The translations under genes were made by a program, and so were the position numbers. DNA of 64,000 bases, taken from the NCBI RefSeq assembly GCF_900101395.1, contig NZ_FMZO01000014.1, positions 62,001-126,000 of the forward strand, read 5' to 3'. This DNA comes from Niabella drilacis (lineage in GTDB: Bacteria; Bacteroidota; Bacteroidia; Chitinophagales; Chitinophagaceae). The notes under the pieces were generated by a model. It was not told the origin of the DNA. It ran no database searches and was given only the letters and a program-made list of their open reading frames with translations. Shown here piece by piece: positions 25,788 through 34,376 of this stretch; position 1 is the stretch's first letter; each line of letters begins with the position of its first letter.

Positions 25788-27403
25788 CAGTACTTTCCTT
25801 TTTGATACTGGATATAACCTTTCTCCGTCCATATTTTTTCAAGAGGAGCCAGTCTTTTCCGGAAATCGCCGTAAGATTTTTTTGTATCATAGGGGATCCA
25901 TCCCACTTCTGCAGAAGCCGCAATACGCGGAAAGGTCTGGTAGTAGATCCGCTCGCTGGTTGGGGTAGACTCGCCCCACATCTGGCAGCCGATCCCCAGT
26001 ATCTTTTTCCGATCCGCGCCGGTTACCCCTTCCGGTATGGGGTTAAACATATACGTCTTTTCAAGCGGCGTGGTTTCATAGGAATAATCCAGGTAGGTAA
26101 AATGCCTGTCGGAGTTTACCACATCATATCCCTGGGCAATGGCCTTGTTTACCAGCTGCACATTCCCATCCCAGAACTGTACGATCGTACCTTTTGCAAG
26201 CCGCTCCGACTGGCCGGCCTGCACATGTGCTTCCTCCCGGATGTTATCGCCGGTGATCTCGTTCCACCCGATCATGCGGTATCCCTTTGAAGCGATGTAC
26301 TGCGACATGCGGTTGATGGCCCATACCTGCAGGTCGGAGTATGTAGGCAGGGAATGCGCCTTCATAAAATCATTGATGGGCTTTGAATCTTTCCAGTGCC
26401 GGTAATCAGCCTCATCGCCTCCTATATGAATGATCCCATCCGGAAACAGTGCGATCACTTCGTCCAGTACATCATGCAAAAATTGCTCTACTTTAGGATC
26501 CGTAACATCATACAGGTCATAGTGCACCGGCTTACCGGTTTGCTTGCTGCTGGCCCCCAGCCAGGGATAAGCAAAAATAGAGGCAGAAGCATGGGCCGGC
26601 ACTTCAATTTCAGGGATCACCGCAATGCCTCTTGCATGCGCATAAGCAATGATCTCTTTGATATCTTTTTGAAAATAAAATTGTGCAGGAGGATCCAGGA
26701 ACAGGCTGTCCAGGCGGCTTTCGGAATTTTGGAAATGCACCATATGCCCATAGTTCCCTCTTGACCCGATCCGGGTAAGCAGGGGATACTTTTTAATTTC
26801 GATTCGCCAGGCAGGGTCATCTACCAAATGCCAGTGGAAGGTGTTCAGCTTTAAACGGGCCATTTCATCCAGCAGTCGTTTTACCATTTCCTTTCCGTGA
26901 AAATTACGGCTTTCATCCAGCATATAGGCCCTCCAGGGAAACGCCGGCTTATCGGCAATCACACAGGCGGGGAAGGATACCCCATCGGCCTGTGGCTCCT
27001 GACCCAGCTGCCGCAGGGTTTGCAATGCATATAGCAATCCTTTGCTGCCATTGGCCTGCACACTAACCGCCGGGCTTTGAGCGTTTCCGGAACGTAGTTC
27101 CAGCCTGTAGGACTCGTCTTTAGGATCATTGGCTCCTGTATTAAGTGCAAAACGGACCCGGGCCTTTTGCGGTGTACTTACCCACCGGGGCTGAAGACCG
27201 ATCTCTGTAAGAACCGCATCCCAATACGCCGTATCGATCTGCACATTGCGATCCATATAAATGGCAGCATCCCGCTCCAGTTTTACCGATCCCTTTTTTA
27301 ACTGAACAGATGCCGGCTGCGGAATGATATTTAACGGCTGCTGCTGTGCCTGCAAACTACCCGTAAATAAACCTACCGACAGGCAAACCATGATTCCTTT
27401 CAT
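25787..27403 (-). CDS. GH20 beta-N-acetylhexosaminidase
   Basis: 538 residues with a signal peptide (to about residue 20). The N-terminal GH20b domain (about 22-150) precedes a (beta/alpha)8 barrel. The catalytic pair is D330-E331 in IHIGGDEADYRHW; other signatures are DESRNFHGKEMVKRLLDEMA, NTFHWHLVDDPAWRIEIKKY and VIPEIEVPAH. It cleaves terminal N-acetylhexosamine from glycans by substrate-assisted catalysis and would act in the periplasm or at the surface. It is the first gene of a three-gene operon with two esterase-like enzymes, which suggests removal of decorated GlcNAc/GalNAc units. Confidence 0.93.
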   Translation of the reverse strand: MKGIMVCLSVGLFTGSLQAQQQPLNIIPQPASVQLKKGSVKLERDAAIYMDRNVQIDTAYWDAVLTEIGLQPRWVSTPQKARVRFALNTGANDPKDESYRLELRSGNAQSPAVSVQANGSKGLLYALQTLRQLGQEPQADGVSFPACVIADKPAFPWRAYMLDESRNFHGKEMVKRLLDEMARLKLNTFHWHLVDDPAWRIEIKKYPLLTRIGSRGNYGHMVHFQNSESRLDSLFLDPPAQFYFQKDIKEIIAYAHARGIAVIPEIEVPAHASASIFAYPWLGASSKQTGKPVHYDLYDVTDPKVEQFLHDVLDEVIALFPDGIIHIGGDEADYRHWKDSKPINDFMKAHSLPTYSDLQVWAINRMSQYIASKGYRMIGWNEITGDNIREEAHVQAGQSERLAKGTIVQFWDGNVQLVNKAIAQGYDVVNSDRHFTYLDYSYETTPLEKTYMFNPIPEGVTGADRKKILGIGCQMWGESTPTSERIYYQTFPRIAASAEVGWIPYDTKKSYGDFRKRLAPLEKIWTEKGYIQYQKGKY

Positions 27404-27683
27404 ACCTATACAATTTTTAAATTATGCTTTTATATGTTGAAGTTGAAATGTTCCTTCTTTATATATCTGAGCCGGTACGTTTTGTACCATTTACGCCCTT
27501 GCGGGCACAGGCCATCAATCGTTATACATTATGCAAACATTTGTTATTGAATATCCGGCGTGAATTTAGCGCACTATTTTTTCCCCACTGTCCTGTTCTG
27601 TACTGCTCACGGGCCCGCTTCTAACCGTAACGGGCGCAACGAATACGCAAAGTCTGCGATGAGCATATCACGGGATCCCACTT

Positions 27684-29132
27684 TTATGGTCTGGGAAAAT
27701 GTACGGCATCCAGGATAAAATCAACAATCGGTGTTGGATCCGTTAAGCTGTGCGGATGATGTCCAACGCCGGCTTTATGTATCACTTTAATCTTTCCTCC
27801 GGCTTTCTTAATCCTTTGTTCAAACGGTGTTGTATTTTCTGCAACAGGAACAACTTCATCGGCATCGCCAACCACGTGCAGCATCGGGAACCCCAGCCGG
27901 GCTATTTTCCCCGCATGATCCAGCGGACTGTTTACAAACTGATCTGCCTGCGCATCGGATAGTTTATAATCCTGTTTAAAAATTTCCCAGGAGGCTTTAT
28001 CCCCCGGGCCGGCACCCTTTCCTCCCGGCCAGCTTTTTAAATCGAGCACCGGGGCATCGGCATATACCCCCGCTATTTTCCCCGGGTTGGACAGCGCCCA
28101 GTTATAAACGTATACCCCGCCCCTGCTCATGCCCTCCATCACTGCCCTTTTTGCCAATCCACCGGTTTGCAACAGTTTGTAAAACCGGTTCCAGGCAGCT
28201 ATAGCTTCTGCGTTACCAAACAGCTCCGCTACATCACAGTACACAATATGGAACCCCCGCTCCAGCAAAAAGATATCCGTTTGCGGCTCATGCCCCCAAA
28301 ACCGCGCCCGCCATACCCAGGGCCGGTTTCCGGCTGTCACTTTAGGCCGCACCACTTTGCAGGGGCGCCCTGCATACCTAAAAGAAACACATTCAAACCC
28401 GTAAAAAGAGCTCAGCGCCTGGCCGGTGGTGTCAAATGCAGTACCCAGCTGCCTTTTCAGATTCCTGAACAGGTCAAATTCCGGATCCGGTTGTGGCGTG
28501 CGGATGGCTTCATATACACGTTGCGCTATTATCCGGGCGCCTTCAACATTAGGGTGGATCCTATCAGGGAACAGCTGCCGCTTTTCAATAAAAAGCGGGC
28601 GCAGGTATATGAGTTCTGTGTGCGTATCCAATGCTGCCTGCCGGATCATGGGCGTGATCTGTTTTTCGATAACGGGGTCGTAAATGGCATTGCTGTCTTC
28701 AACAAACGAAGGAACCGGCAAAAGCAGCAGGATCCTTGGGTGTGAAGGCAGTTCTGCAAACGACCGGATCAGCGCTTTGTAGTCATTGACAAATTCTCCG
28801 TAAAAAGAGCGGTTCACCCGTTTGCTATCATTGGTGCCCAGTTTAATAATAACGATATCCGGTGCACTTTCCAGCGCCTGCCTGCAGGCTTGGGTTTTCC
28901 AGTAAGGATTATTACCGTTTTTCAAAAGCGTGGCACCGTTGCTTCCGAAATTCATAATATGGTAGGCGCTTCCCAGCATTGTCTGCAATTGTGCAGGATA
29001 GCTGTCGCGGGCCCGGTTCTCAATTCCAGCGCCAAATGTAATGCTGTTGCCAACACAGGCTACCCGCACCTGTTTCTGGGAAAATGCCGGTGTGGCCAGC
29101 ATCAAAAAAACATAAAGAAAACATTTCATCAT
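27684..29132 (-). CDS. bifunctional SGNH hydrolase / alpha-beta hydrolase fusion
   Basis: 482 residues from the first of two adjacent ATGs (29132, 29129), followed by a signal peptide (MMKCFLYVFLMLATPAFSQ); the frame is open to 29252 but that extension is low-complexity and basic. The N-terminal half is an SGNH hydrolase: VACVGNSITFGAGI, NFGSNGATLL, IIKLGTNDSK and DRIHPNVEGARI. The C-terminal half is an alpha/beta hydrolase with nucleophile in VMEGMSRGGVYVYNWAL, acid in VVGDADEVVPV and histidine in GVGHHPHSL. Two esterase activities in one exported chain fit stepwise deacylation of one substrate. It lies upstream of, and in the same direction as, the GH20 operon, with a 280-base gap. Confidence 0.85.
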   Translation of the reverse strand: MMKCFLYVFLMLATPAFSQKQVRVACVGNSITFGAGIENRARDSYPAQLQTMLGSAYHIMNFGSNGATLLKNGNNPYWKTQACRQALESAPDIVIIKLGTNDSKRVNRSFYGEFVNDYKALIRSFAELPSHPRILLLLPVPSFVEDSNAIYDPVIEKQITPMIRQAALDTHTELIYLRPLFIEKRQLFPDRIHPNVEGARIIAQRVYEAIRTPQPDPEFDLFRNLKRQLGTAFDTTGQALSSFYGFECVSFRYAGRPCKVVRPKVTAGNRPWVWRARFWGHEPQTDIFLLERGFHIVYCDVAELFGNAEAIAAWNRFYKLLQTGGLAKRAVMEGMSRGGVYVYNWALSNPGKIAGVYADAPVLDLKSWPGGKGAGPGDKASWEIFKQDYKLSDAQADQFVNSPLDHAGKIARLGFPMLHVVGDADEVVPVAENTTPFEQRIKKAGGKIKVIHKAGVGHHPHSLTDPTPIVDFILDAVHFPRP

Positions 29133-29315
29133 TATACGGTTTGTTGTTGATATGCCGGTTAACGGGCAATCGAAAATATATTTTTTTTTGCATCCCCTGC
29201 GCCATCCTTTTTCCCAAGGTGCTGCCGCAAGCGCCGGAAAATACTGCCGCACACAAAGATCACAGATAGCAAGGCAGTGAAAGGTTGTTTTATTGTTTGT
29301 TATTCAATGATTCGT

Positions 29316-29335
29316 ATTCCGATATTTATCGGAAT
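29316..29335. promoter_or_regulatory. perfect 9-bp inverted repeat
   Basis: ATTCCGATA-TT-TATCGGAAT, with an additional outer repeat ATTCG/CGAAT (29310-29314 and 29341-29345). Because both flanking genes point away from it, it is more likely an operator or cruciform than a terminator. Confidence 0.45.
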
Positions 29336-29454
29336 GATATCGAATGCCCTCAGAATGATCAGCATTAAAAACAGATACGTTGAACAGCAAGCCCCCAACT
29401 AAATCAATGCATGTCGTTGTATGTCGCCTTTAGTAGCACATTGGTCGACAATTA

Positions 29455-29485
29455 TTGTACAAGAAGAGCCCGGCGGATAACTTTG
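29455..29485 (+). promoter_or_regulatory. Bacteroidota-type promoter
   Basis: TTG at 29455-29457, a 20-base spacer and TAACTTTG at 29478-29485. Expected start near 29491, about 20 bases before the ATG at 29512. Confidence 0.65.
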
Positions 29486-29511
29486 CTTCCCGTTAAAACA
29501 AACCATCAATC

Positions 29512-30210
29512 ATGAAAAAAACAAACAAACTGTTATTAAAAACATTACTATTCCTTGTATCAGCGCCCTTAATTATTGCTGCCTGTAAAAAAACCGGGAC
29601 AGAAAAAGAGAACAATAGTACTTCAAACGTCTATAAAGGCTGGGGAAGCTCGGTAGCAGATCCGGAAGGCACTGCGCTTCACTTTCCTCAGGGAATTGAG
29701 CTTGTTCAGGCTAAAGTAGCACCCGAAGAATATGAAGAAGAAAGTGAATGTACACGCAGAGAATATGGTATGGAACGGGTATCGGGACTTGGCCTGGATG
29801 GTAAGGTTACCCTTTGTGTCAATTTTAGAAACACGACTTCAGCGCCGATCAATGTAACCTTACCTCCCGGGCTCATTTTTATTTCAACAGATATTAAGAA
29901 ACAAAATGGCCTTTTATCAGAAAAAGTAACCTTTGAAGTTCCGGCAAAACAGGTATATTTTCACCAGCTGAATCTGCATTGTATAAATATAGCCAGGGAG
30001 CCTGCCCGAAAAAAAGATCTGCAGTTTAGATTAGGCCCCGTAACCAATGTTCAGCTTGCTTTGGATCTATTAAAGTTTTTAGAAACCAAAGACCTGCATA
30101 AAAACCCCGAGGAAACAGGCGCCGTCATTGGTACAGCGTTGGCCAATGTTCAGCAAGGCAGGTTTTCCAAGTATATACTGGGGGAACTGGATAAATTACC
30201 GAATAAATAA
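29512..30210 (+). CDS. lipoprotein of unknown function
   Basis: 232 residues. The signal sequence ends in a lipobox with the lipidated cysteine at 25 (IIAACKK), so the protein is membrane anchored. The mature part begins with a polar linker, then EGTALHFPQGIELVQAKVAP, a beta-rich middle (TLCVNFRNTTSAPINVTLPP, LIFISTDIKKQNG) that resembles an immunoglobulin-like sandwich, and a helical end. No family is recognised. It is transcribed from its own promoter. Confidence 0.75.
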   Translation: MKKTNKLLLKTLLFLVSAPLIIAACKKTGTEKENNSTSNVYKGWGSSVADPEGTALHFPQGIELVQAKVAPEEYEEESECTRREYGMERVSGLGLDGKVTLCVNFRNTTSAPINVTLPPGLIFISTDIKKQNGLLSEKVTFEVPAKQVYFHQLNLHCINIAREPARKKDLQFRLGPVTNVQLALDLLKFLETKDLHKNPEETGAVIGTALANVQQGRFSKYILGELDKLPNK

Positions 30211-30373
30211 TTTATAACGAATCCTGATCCCCCCTGCCGGGAAAATCAAAAAGGCCGTTGCTAATGCCAAATCGGGCGCCTTCACAACCACTGCAACAAA
30301 TTGAATAACTATCTTTACCTGGCGGGATGCTACCGGTTTTTACGACCACTGAGGGCCCGCCTTAATACATACA

Positions 30374-30844
30374 ATGAACAGCATTGAATTTAAAATAGTA
30401 CAGCCGGACGATCAGCTGCTATTGCAACAGATCGCCGGCTGGTATTTTTCGGAATGGCAAATCCCTGTTGACACTACCGTAAAAGGACTGCAGTCCATTA
30501 CTGCAGCCGCAGGACAGTTCCAGGTATTGATGATGCTTGATGGCCTGCCCATTGCTACCGGTGGTATCTATGATCATGTGGGGCTGGTGGACCGGGCGCC
30601 GCGCTTTAAAATTTATAAAAAATGGCTGGCCCAGGTATACACGATCCCCGCAGAAAGAGGCAAAGGATACGGCGCAGCCCTTTGCCGCTACATACATGAA
30701 CAGGCAGGATCGCTGGGGCTCAAAAAAATCCACCTGTTTACGGACACTGCAGCATCCCTGTACCGCCGTTTGGGATGGATGGAAACGGAACAGTTCGACA
30801 TCGCTAACCGGCATCTTATTATTATGGAAAAAAATTGCTCCTGA
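30374..30844 (+). CDS. GNAT-family N-acetyltransferase
   Basis: 156 residues with the GNAT fold. Motif A, which binds the acetyl-CoA pyrophosphate, reads VYTIPAERGKGYGAALCRYI, and motif B ends LFTDTAASLYRRLGWMETE. The central strand FQVLMMLDGLPIATGGIYD is typical. The acceptor is unknown. It stands alone between a lipoprotein gene and the LRR gene. Confidence 0.88.
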   Translation: MNSIEFKIVQPDDQLLLQQIAGWYFSEWQIPVDTTVKGLQSITAAAGQFQVLMMLDGLPIATGGIYDHVGLVDRAPRFKIYKKWLAQVYTIPAERGKGYGAALCRYIHEQAGSLGLKKIHLFTDTAASLYRRLGWMETEQFDIANRHLIIMEKNCS

Positions 30845-31143
30845 TCGCTTCAACATACATATCGTTCCATGACCGCAGCGGGATCGCAGCAGATGTTGGC
30901 CCGTTCCAACAGTGACCACCATACCTGCGTTTGGTTAACTGTAAACCTAAACGGCTGCACAGATCTCGCTCAAAGCAGCCGGGCATAACGCTGGCCGGGG
31001 CTGTTTGCGATGCAATCATTTACCGGTAAACCGCTTCGGGCAAATGGCCGTAACCGGATGACCCGATCACTTCCGGCCCCAAAAGCATCACTTATTTAAG
31101 ACCATGAGGCATCCCATTACTTAAAATACCATAAAGATCCGTT
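30845..31143. other. intergenic region without a recognisable gene
   Basis: About 300 bases with no supported coding sequence. A 65-codon minus-strand frame (30822-31019) has no start context, family or conserved motif. No clear promoter element is seen for the LRR gene. Confidence 0.4.
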
Positions 31144-32010
31144 ATGATCACTGATCACGCGCTGTACAGGCAGCTTAAAAACGCGTACACATCTGAAAAC
31201 CTGACAAAAATCAGCGAACAGATCCTCCGGCTATATCATCATAAACAGTATGAGCCGTTACGCGCATTGGCATCGGCAATCGGTGTTCCTGAACACTATG
31301 AGGGCCGTCAGCTGCTGGCAAAGCTGATGATGTTGTATCATCCGGACCGGCTGGGCCACTATCAGCGATCGCTGGAAAGCGATAGTATGAACGATATCCG
31401 GCATATCCTGATCGCGCTAAGGATAATCTCCCTGTTTGAGGCAGATACAGCAACCGCCCGCCAGGACCGGGATCCGGACCTTCCGGAGGAGGAGCATGTA
31501 TGGGAGGATCCGGAAGATGCCTGTGACCCGGACACGCCCGAAGACGATGCCGGCAGGGATCTGTATTATGGCGAAAATGATAACAGTTTTTACACCCTCT
31601 TTAAGAAAAGTATGTATGGGAGAACAAATATCATCCTGCCATCCTGCCTGCTGGAAGATATCGACGAGCTGGAGCTGGCAAACCGCGGCATAGACAACCT
31701 GGAGGGGCTTGCTTATTGCCGCCACCTGGTTACGCTGGACCTCTCCGGCAACACATTAACGAATTTAGAAGGAATGGAAGGACTTGGTTGTCTGGAAGAA
31801 CTGTATGTTGCAGAGAACAGGATCGGGTATATAGATGCACTGAGCTACCTGGGCCGGTTGCGGATACTGGATCTGTCCGGTAACGAGGTCGATGATCTTT
31901 CTCCTTTGCTGGAGCTGGAGCATCTGGAACTGGTCAACCTTAGTGAAAATCCTGTTCCCCGGTACCAGATAGACCTGCTAAAGGCCCGGGGCTGCTTAGT
32001 GCTCTTTTAA
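31144..32010 (+). CDS. leucine-rich-repeat protein with a J-domain-like N-terminus
   Basis: 288 residues, no signal peptide. Residues about 1-105 are helical and contain LLAKLMMLYHPDRLGHY (HPD at 66-68), very like helix II and the HPD loop of DnaJ J-domains. A strongly acidic linker follows at about 112-155. From about 170 to 285 there are four to five SDS22-like leucine-rich repeats (IDELELANRGIDNLEGLAYC, LVTLDLSGNTLTNLEGM, LEELYVAENRIGYIDALSYL, LRILDLSGNEVDDLSPLLEL). The LRR part is certain and would bind a protein; a chaperone (Hsp70) link through the HPD is inference. Confidence 0.8.
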   Translation: MITDHALYRQLKNAYTSENLTKISEQILRLYHHKQYEPLRALASAIGVPEHYEGRQLLAKLMMLYHPDRLGHYQRSLESDSMNDIRHILIALRIISLFEADTATARQDRDPDLPEEEHVWEDPEDACDPDTPEDDAGRDLYYGENDNSFYTLFKKSMYGRTNIILPSCLLEDIDELELANRGIDNLEGLAYCRHLVTLDLSGNTLTNLEGMEGLGCLEELYVAENRIGYIDALSYLGRLRILDLSGNEVDDLSPLLELEHLELVNLSENPVPRYQIDLLKARGCLVLF

Positions 32011-32162
32011 GTGGCCGGCACGCCTCTTCCGTGCTCAAACAATAGATCCATCTCCGCAGGGATCCCGTATGCACCGGACGATGAAACAGGCTGTCTGTAC
32101 ACAGAACCGCCTCTCTATCGACAAACAAAAAAAGCCTCCTTTCTTTCTGCTAAAATTGCAGC

Positions 32163-32720
32163 ATGAATCAAACAATTATCAATCCCGTTATCAAAGACCA
32201 GGTAACCTTTACGCAAACGGCTGCGGCAACCAATGGTCGCATTACCACCCTGCAGGTGACCTTAATGCCAGGCGGCGGCACGCCGATGCATTATCATAAA
32301 AACTTTTCCGAAACATTTGTTGTGGCAGAAGGCATATTAACCCTTACCCTAAAAGGCAGGACCCTCCATCTTACAGCAGGTCAGAAGCTTACCGTGGAAA
32401 AGGGACAGGCCCATCGCTTTTCAAACGAAGCAGCGGGTCCCGTTGTATTTACCACGGTTGTGCTCCCCGGATCTGAAGGCTTTGAAAATGCGTTGCGGAT
32501 CCTGTACGGTCTCGCCGGCGATCAGCAAACCGATAAAAAGGGAGTTCCTAAAAGCCTCCTGGCACTGGCCGTTATTTCAAAAATAAGCGATATGCGGCCA
32601 GCCGGCGCCGGCGCACTGATGATCCCCTTTTTCGGACTCCTTAACTTTATTGCCGGGATATCCGGTTTTCACAGAACCCTTGTGAACCGGTATTGTAAAA
32701 AACAGGAAGCATATGATTGA
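32163..32720 (+). CDS. cupin-domain protein with hydrophobic C-terminus
   Basis: 185 residues. A single cupin domain (about 15-110) shows GGGTPMHYHKNFSETFVVAE and the second motif GQAHRFSNEAAGPVVF, with the expected His/Glu metal ligands. The C-terminal ~50 residues include a hydrophobic run (GALMIPFFGLLNFIAGISGF) that could be a membrane helix. A near-consensus -7 element TAAAATTG (32151-32158) lies so close to the ATG that the message would be leaderless if it is used. It overlaps the mepB-like gene by 8 bases and is co-transcribed with it. Confidence 0.82.
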   Translation: MNQTIINPVIKDQVTFTQTAAATNGRITTLQVTLMPGGGTPMHYHKNFSETFVVAEGILTLTLKGRTLHLTAGQKLTVEKGQAHRFSNEAAGPVVFTTVVLPGSEGFENALRILYGLAGDQQTDKKGVPKSLLALAVISKISDMRPAGAGALMIPFFGLLNFIAGISGFHRTLVNRYCKKQEAYD

Positions 32721-33213
32721 GGCATTAAGCAGGATAGAATCCCTGATACTAAAAAGTAACGGACTGGTGATCTCAGCCATGGCTGAAGACCCTGAATATC
32801 CAGCCCGTTCCGGATGCAGCTTCCGGCTATCCGGCCGGAATATAAAATTCAGGGAAGCAAAAATAACCCCAAAAAAAACCGGGCAGTTCGTAACCTTATG
32901 GAAGCGGAACCAAAAGGGTCAAACGGAACCATTTAACGTAATGGATGATTTTGATTTTTATATGATCGCAACCAGGCAAGAACACCGGTTCGGCTTCTTT
33001 TTGTTTCCGAGGCATATTTTAGCTGAAACGCAGATCCTAACCACCGGCGATAAAGAAGGTAAACGCGGCTTCAGGGTATATGCAGATTGGGATATTGCCC
33101 CAAACAGGCAGGCCGAAAGAACAAAAACCTGGCAAACCCGTTATTTTACGGATCTGACGGTACTGAAGACTATAGACCACAAGGCTTTTAACTCCATAAT
33201 AAACGGTTATTAA
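32713..33213 (+). CDS. MepB-family protein
   Basis: 166 residues matching the MepB family over its whole length: the central YPARSGCSFRLSGRNIKFRE, AKITPKKTGQFVTLWKRN, FDFYMIATRQEHRFGFFLFP and GKRGFRVYADWDIAPN. MepB was named from the mepRAB operon of Staphylococcus aureus; its own activity is not established. Here it is coupled by an 8-base overlap to a cupin gene, with no MepA-type efflux pump nearby. Confidence 0.85.
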   Translation: MIEALSRIESLILKSNGLVISAMAEDPEYPARSGCSFRLSGRNIKFREAKITPKKTGQFVTLWKRNQKGQTEPFNVMDDFDFYMIATRQEHRFGFFLFPRHILAETQILTTGDKEGKRGFRVYADWDIAPNRQAERTKTWQTRYFTDLTVLKTIDHKAFNSIINGY

Positions 33214-33252
33214 GACAACCACTGCCCTGCACAGCCTTTTCCTGGTTATAAT

Positions 33253-33292
33253 AAAGCCGGCAGACAGCGCTCCTGCTGCCTGCCGGCTTTTT
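33253..33292. terminator. bidirectional terminator
   Basis: AAAGCCGGCAG / CTGCCGGCTTT, an 11-bp stem with a 16-base loop, followed by TT on the plus strand and by a matching A/T flank on the other. It sits between the convergent mepB-like gene and the lipoprotein gene ending at 33324 and can serve both. Confidence 0.8.
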
Positions 33293-33323
33293 CAGGTGCA
33301 GCCGGCAACTGCTCCGGGTAAAG

Positions 33324-34319
33324 CTATTCCATCTTTAAACCGATCTCCAGCGCATCCCAGTTGCTTCTAAAGGACGACACCATTACGGGCGTATATTGAT
33401 AATTGGGTGTAAATGTTACCGTGGAGGTACCGGTAGCGTTATCCGGTTTAAGACCCAGGCGCGGGTAAACATTCGCCTGCGTACCTGTTGCACTCATTTT
33501 TAACGGGTGCCCGTCGCTCATCCTGGCGTTGATTGTATATTTACCTACCGGTATATTATGAATGGCAAACCCTGTATGGGCGCCTATCTGCCTGGTAATT
33601 TTAAAAGACCTTGTTTCCCCGTAAAGCCCCGTGCCCACAGGTATCAGCTCCAGTTCAATGATACCGTTGGCCGGCAGGTATTCGGGGTTTTGATAATACG
33701 CATCCGGATCATTTGTATTAAAATTAAACGACAACGCCCCCCCGTAATAATTACTTTCATTATTGGGCTGCTGTGCCACCTCATCCGGGTTGGCAAGGCC
33801 ATAGGAGAGTAATACAAAGTTTTTGACCACGCCGTTGCCGGAAGGAAAAGAGCTGGTGCCCCCAACGGGGTATAACGCAACAACCGCCGGCGTTTCGTTA
33901 TAATTGATCGTAGTGGCCGTGCCAAAAAAATAGGCGGCACCGGCCGGAATAGCAAACTCATAATACCCGTTGTCATTGGTGCGCCCGCTTCCGCTGGAAT
34001 AAAACCCGCCGGTCATGGATGAGGACACCCCAATATGTGCTCCTTTTAAGGGCCTGCCGCTTAAATCCGCAACATAGCCCCTGGCAATGCCCGCTTTTAC
34101 TGACAGGGACGGGAAGACCGGCATTCGCGGCAGGGTGTTGCCCATAACATTCACATAGTATTCATTTTCCGAAATTGTAAAATTGGTGTGGCCGTCTACC
34201 GGGGGCAGGGCCGGTTGCTCGCCCCAGGTGCCATCCCCGGAGCTGTCATCGGGATCTGACTCTTTTGAGCATTTTGTAAATAAGGTACCTGCTATCAGCA
34301 GCAAATAAAAAAGTTTCAT
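33324..34319 (-). CDS. lipoprotein with carboxypeptidase-regulatory-like domain
   Basis: 331 residues from the ATG at 34319, which gives a lipoprotein signal (MKLFYLLLIAGTLFTKCSKE, Cys17); the frame is open to 34355 but that adds residues before the signal. After an acidic Ser/Asp linker comes a beta-sandwich with the CarboxypepD_reg pattern (IARGYVADLSGRPLKGAHIG, TNDNGYYEFAIPAGAAYFFG), then a beta-rich region (NGIIELELIPVG, FAIHNIPVGKYTINARMSD). It is likely a surface-exposed or periplasmic structural protein. It follows a YceI lipoprotein gene by 57 bases in the same direction. Confidence 0.7.
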   Translation of the reverse strand: MKLFYLLLIAGTLFTKCSKESDPDDSSGDGTWGEQPALPPVDGHTNFTISENEYYVNVMGNTLPRMPVFPSLSVKAGIARGYVADLSGRPLKGAHIGVSSSMTGGFYSSGSGRTNDNGYYEFAIPAGAAYFFGTATTINYNETPAVVALYPVGGTSSFPSGNGVVKNFVLLSYGLANPDEVAQQPNNESNYYGGALSFNFNTNDPDAYYQNPEYLPANGIIELELIPVGTGLYGETRSFKITRQIGAHTGFAIHNIPVGKYTINARMSDGHPLKMSATGTQANVYPRLGLKPDNATGTSTVTFTPNYQYTPVMVSSFRSNWDALEIGLKME

Positions 34320-34376
34320 CTGTATTATGTTTTTTAGTGCGTTTATAAAAGACATTAAAGCCGGACAGGGATCCGC

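Larger units (their letters stand above)
29133..29511. other. divergent intergenic region
   Basis: No gene. It holds a perfect palindrome at 29316-29335 and a promoter at 29455-29485 reading rightward into the lipoprotein gene. No exact -7 element was found for the leftward SGNH fusion gene. Confidence 0.6.

Noticed and set aside
30822-31019. A 65-codon minus-strand frame
   Set aside because: No start context, no family pattern and it overlaps the end of the acetyltransferase gene.
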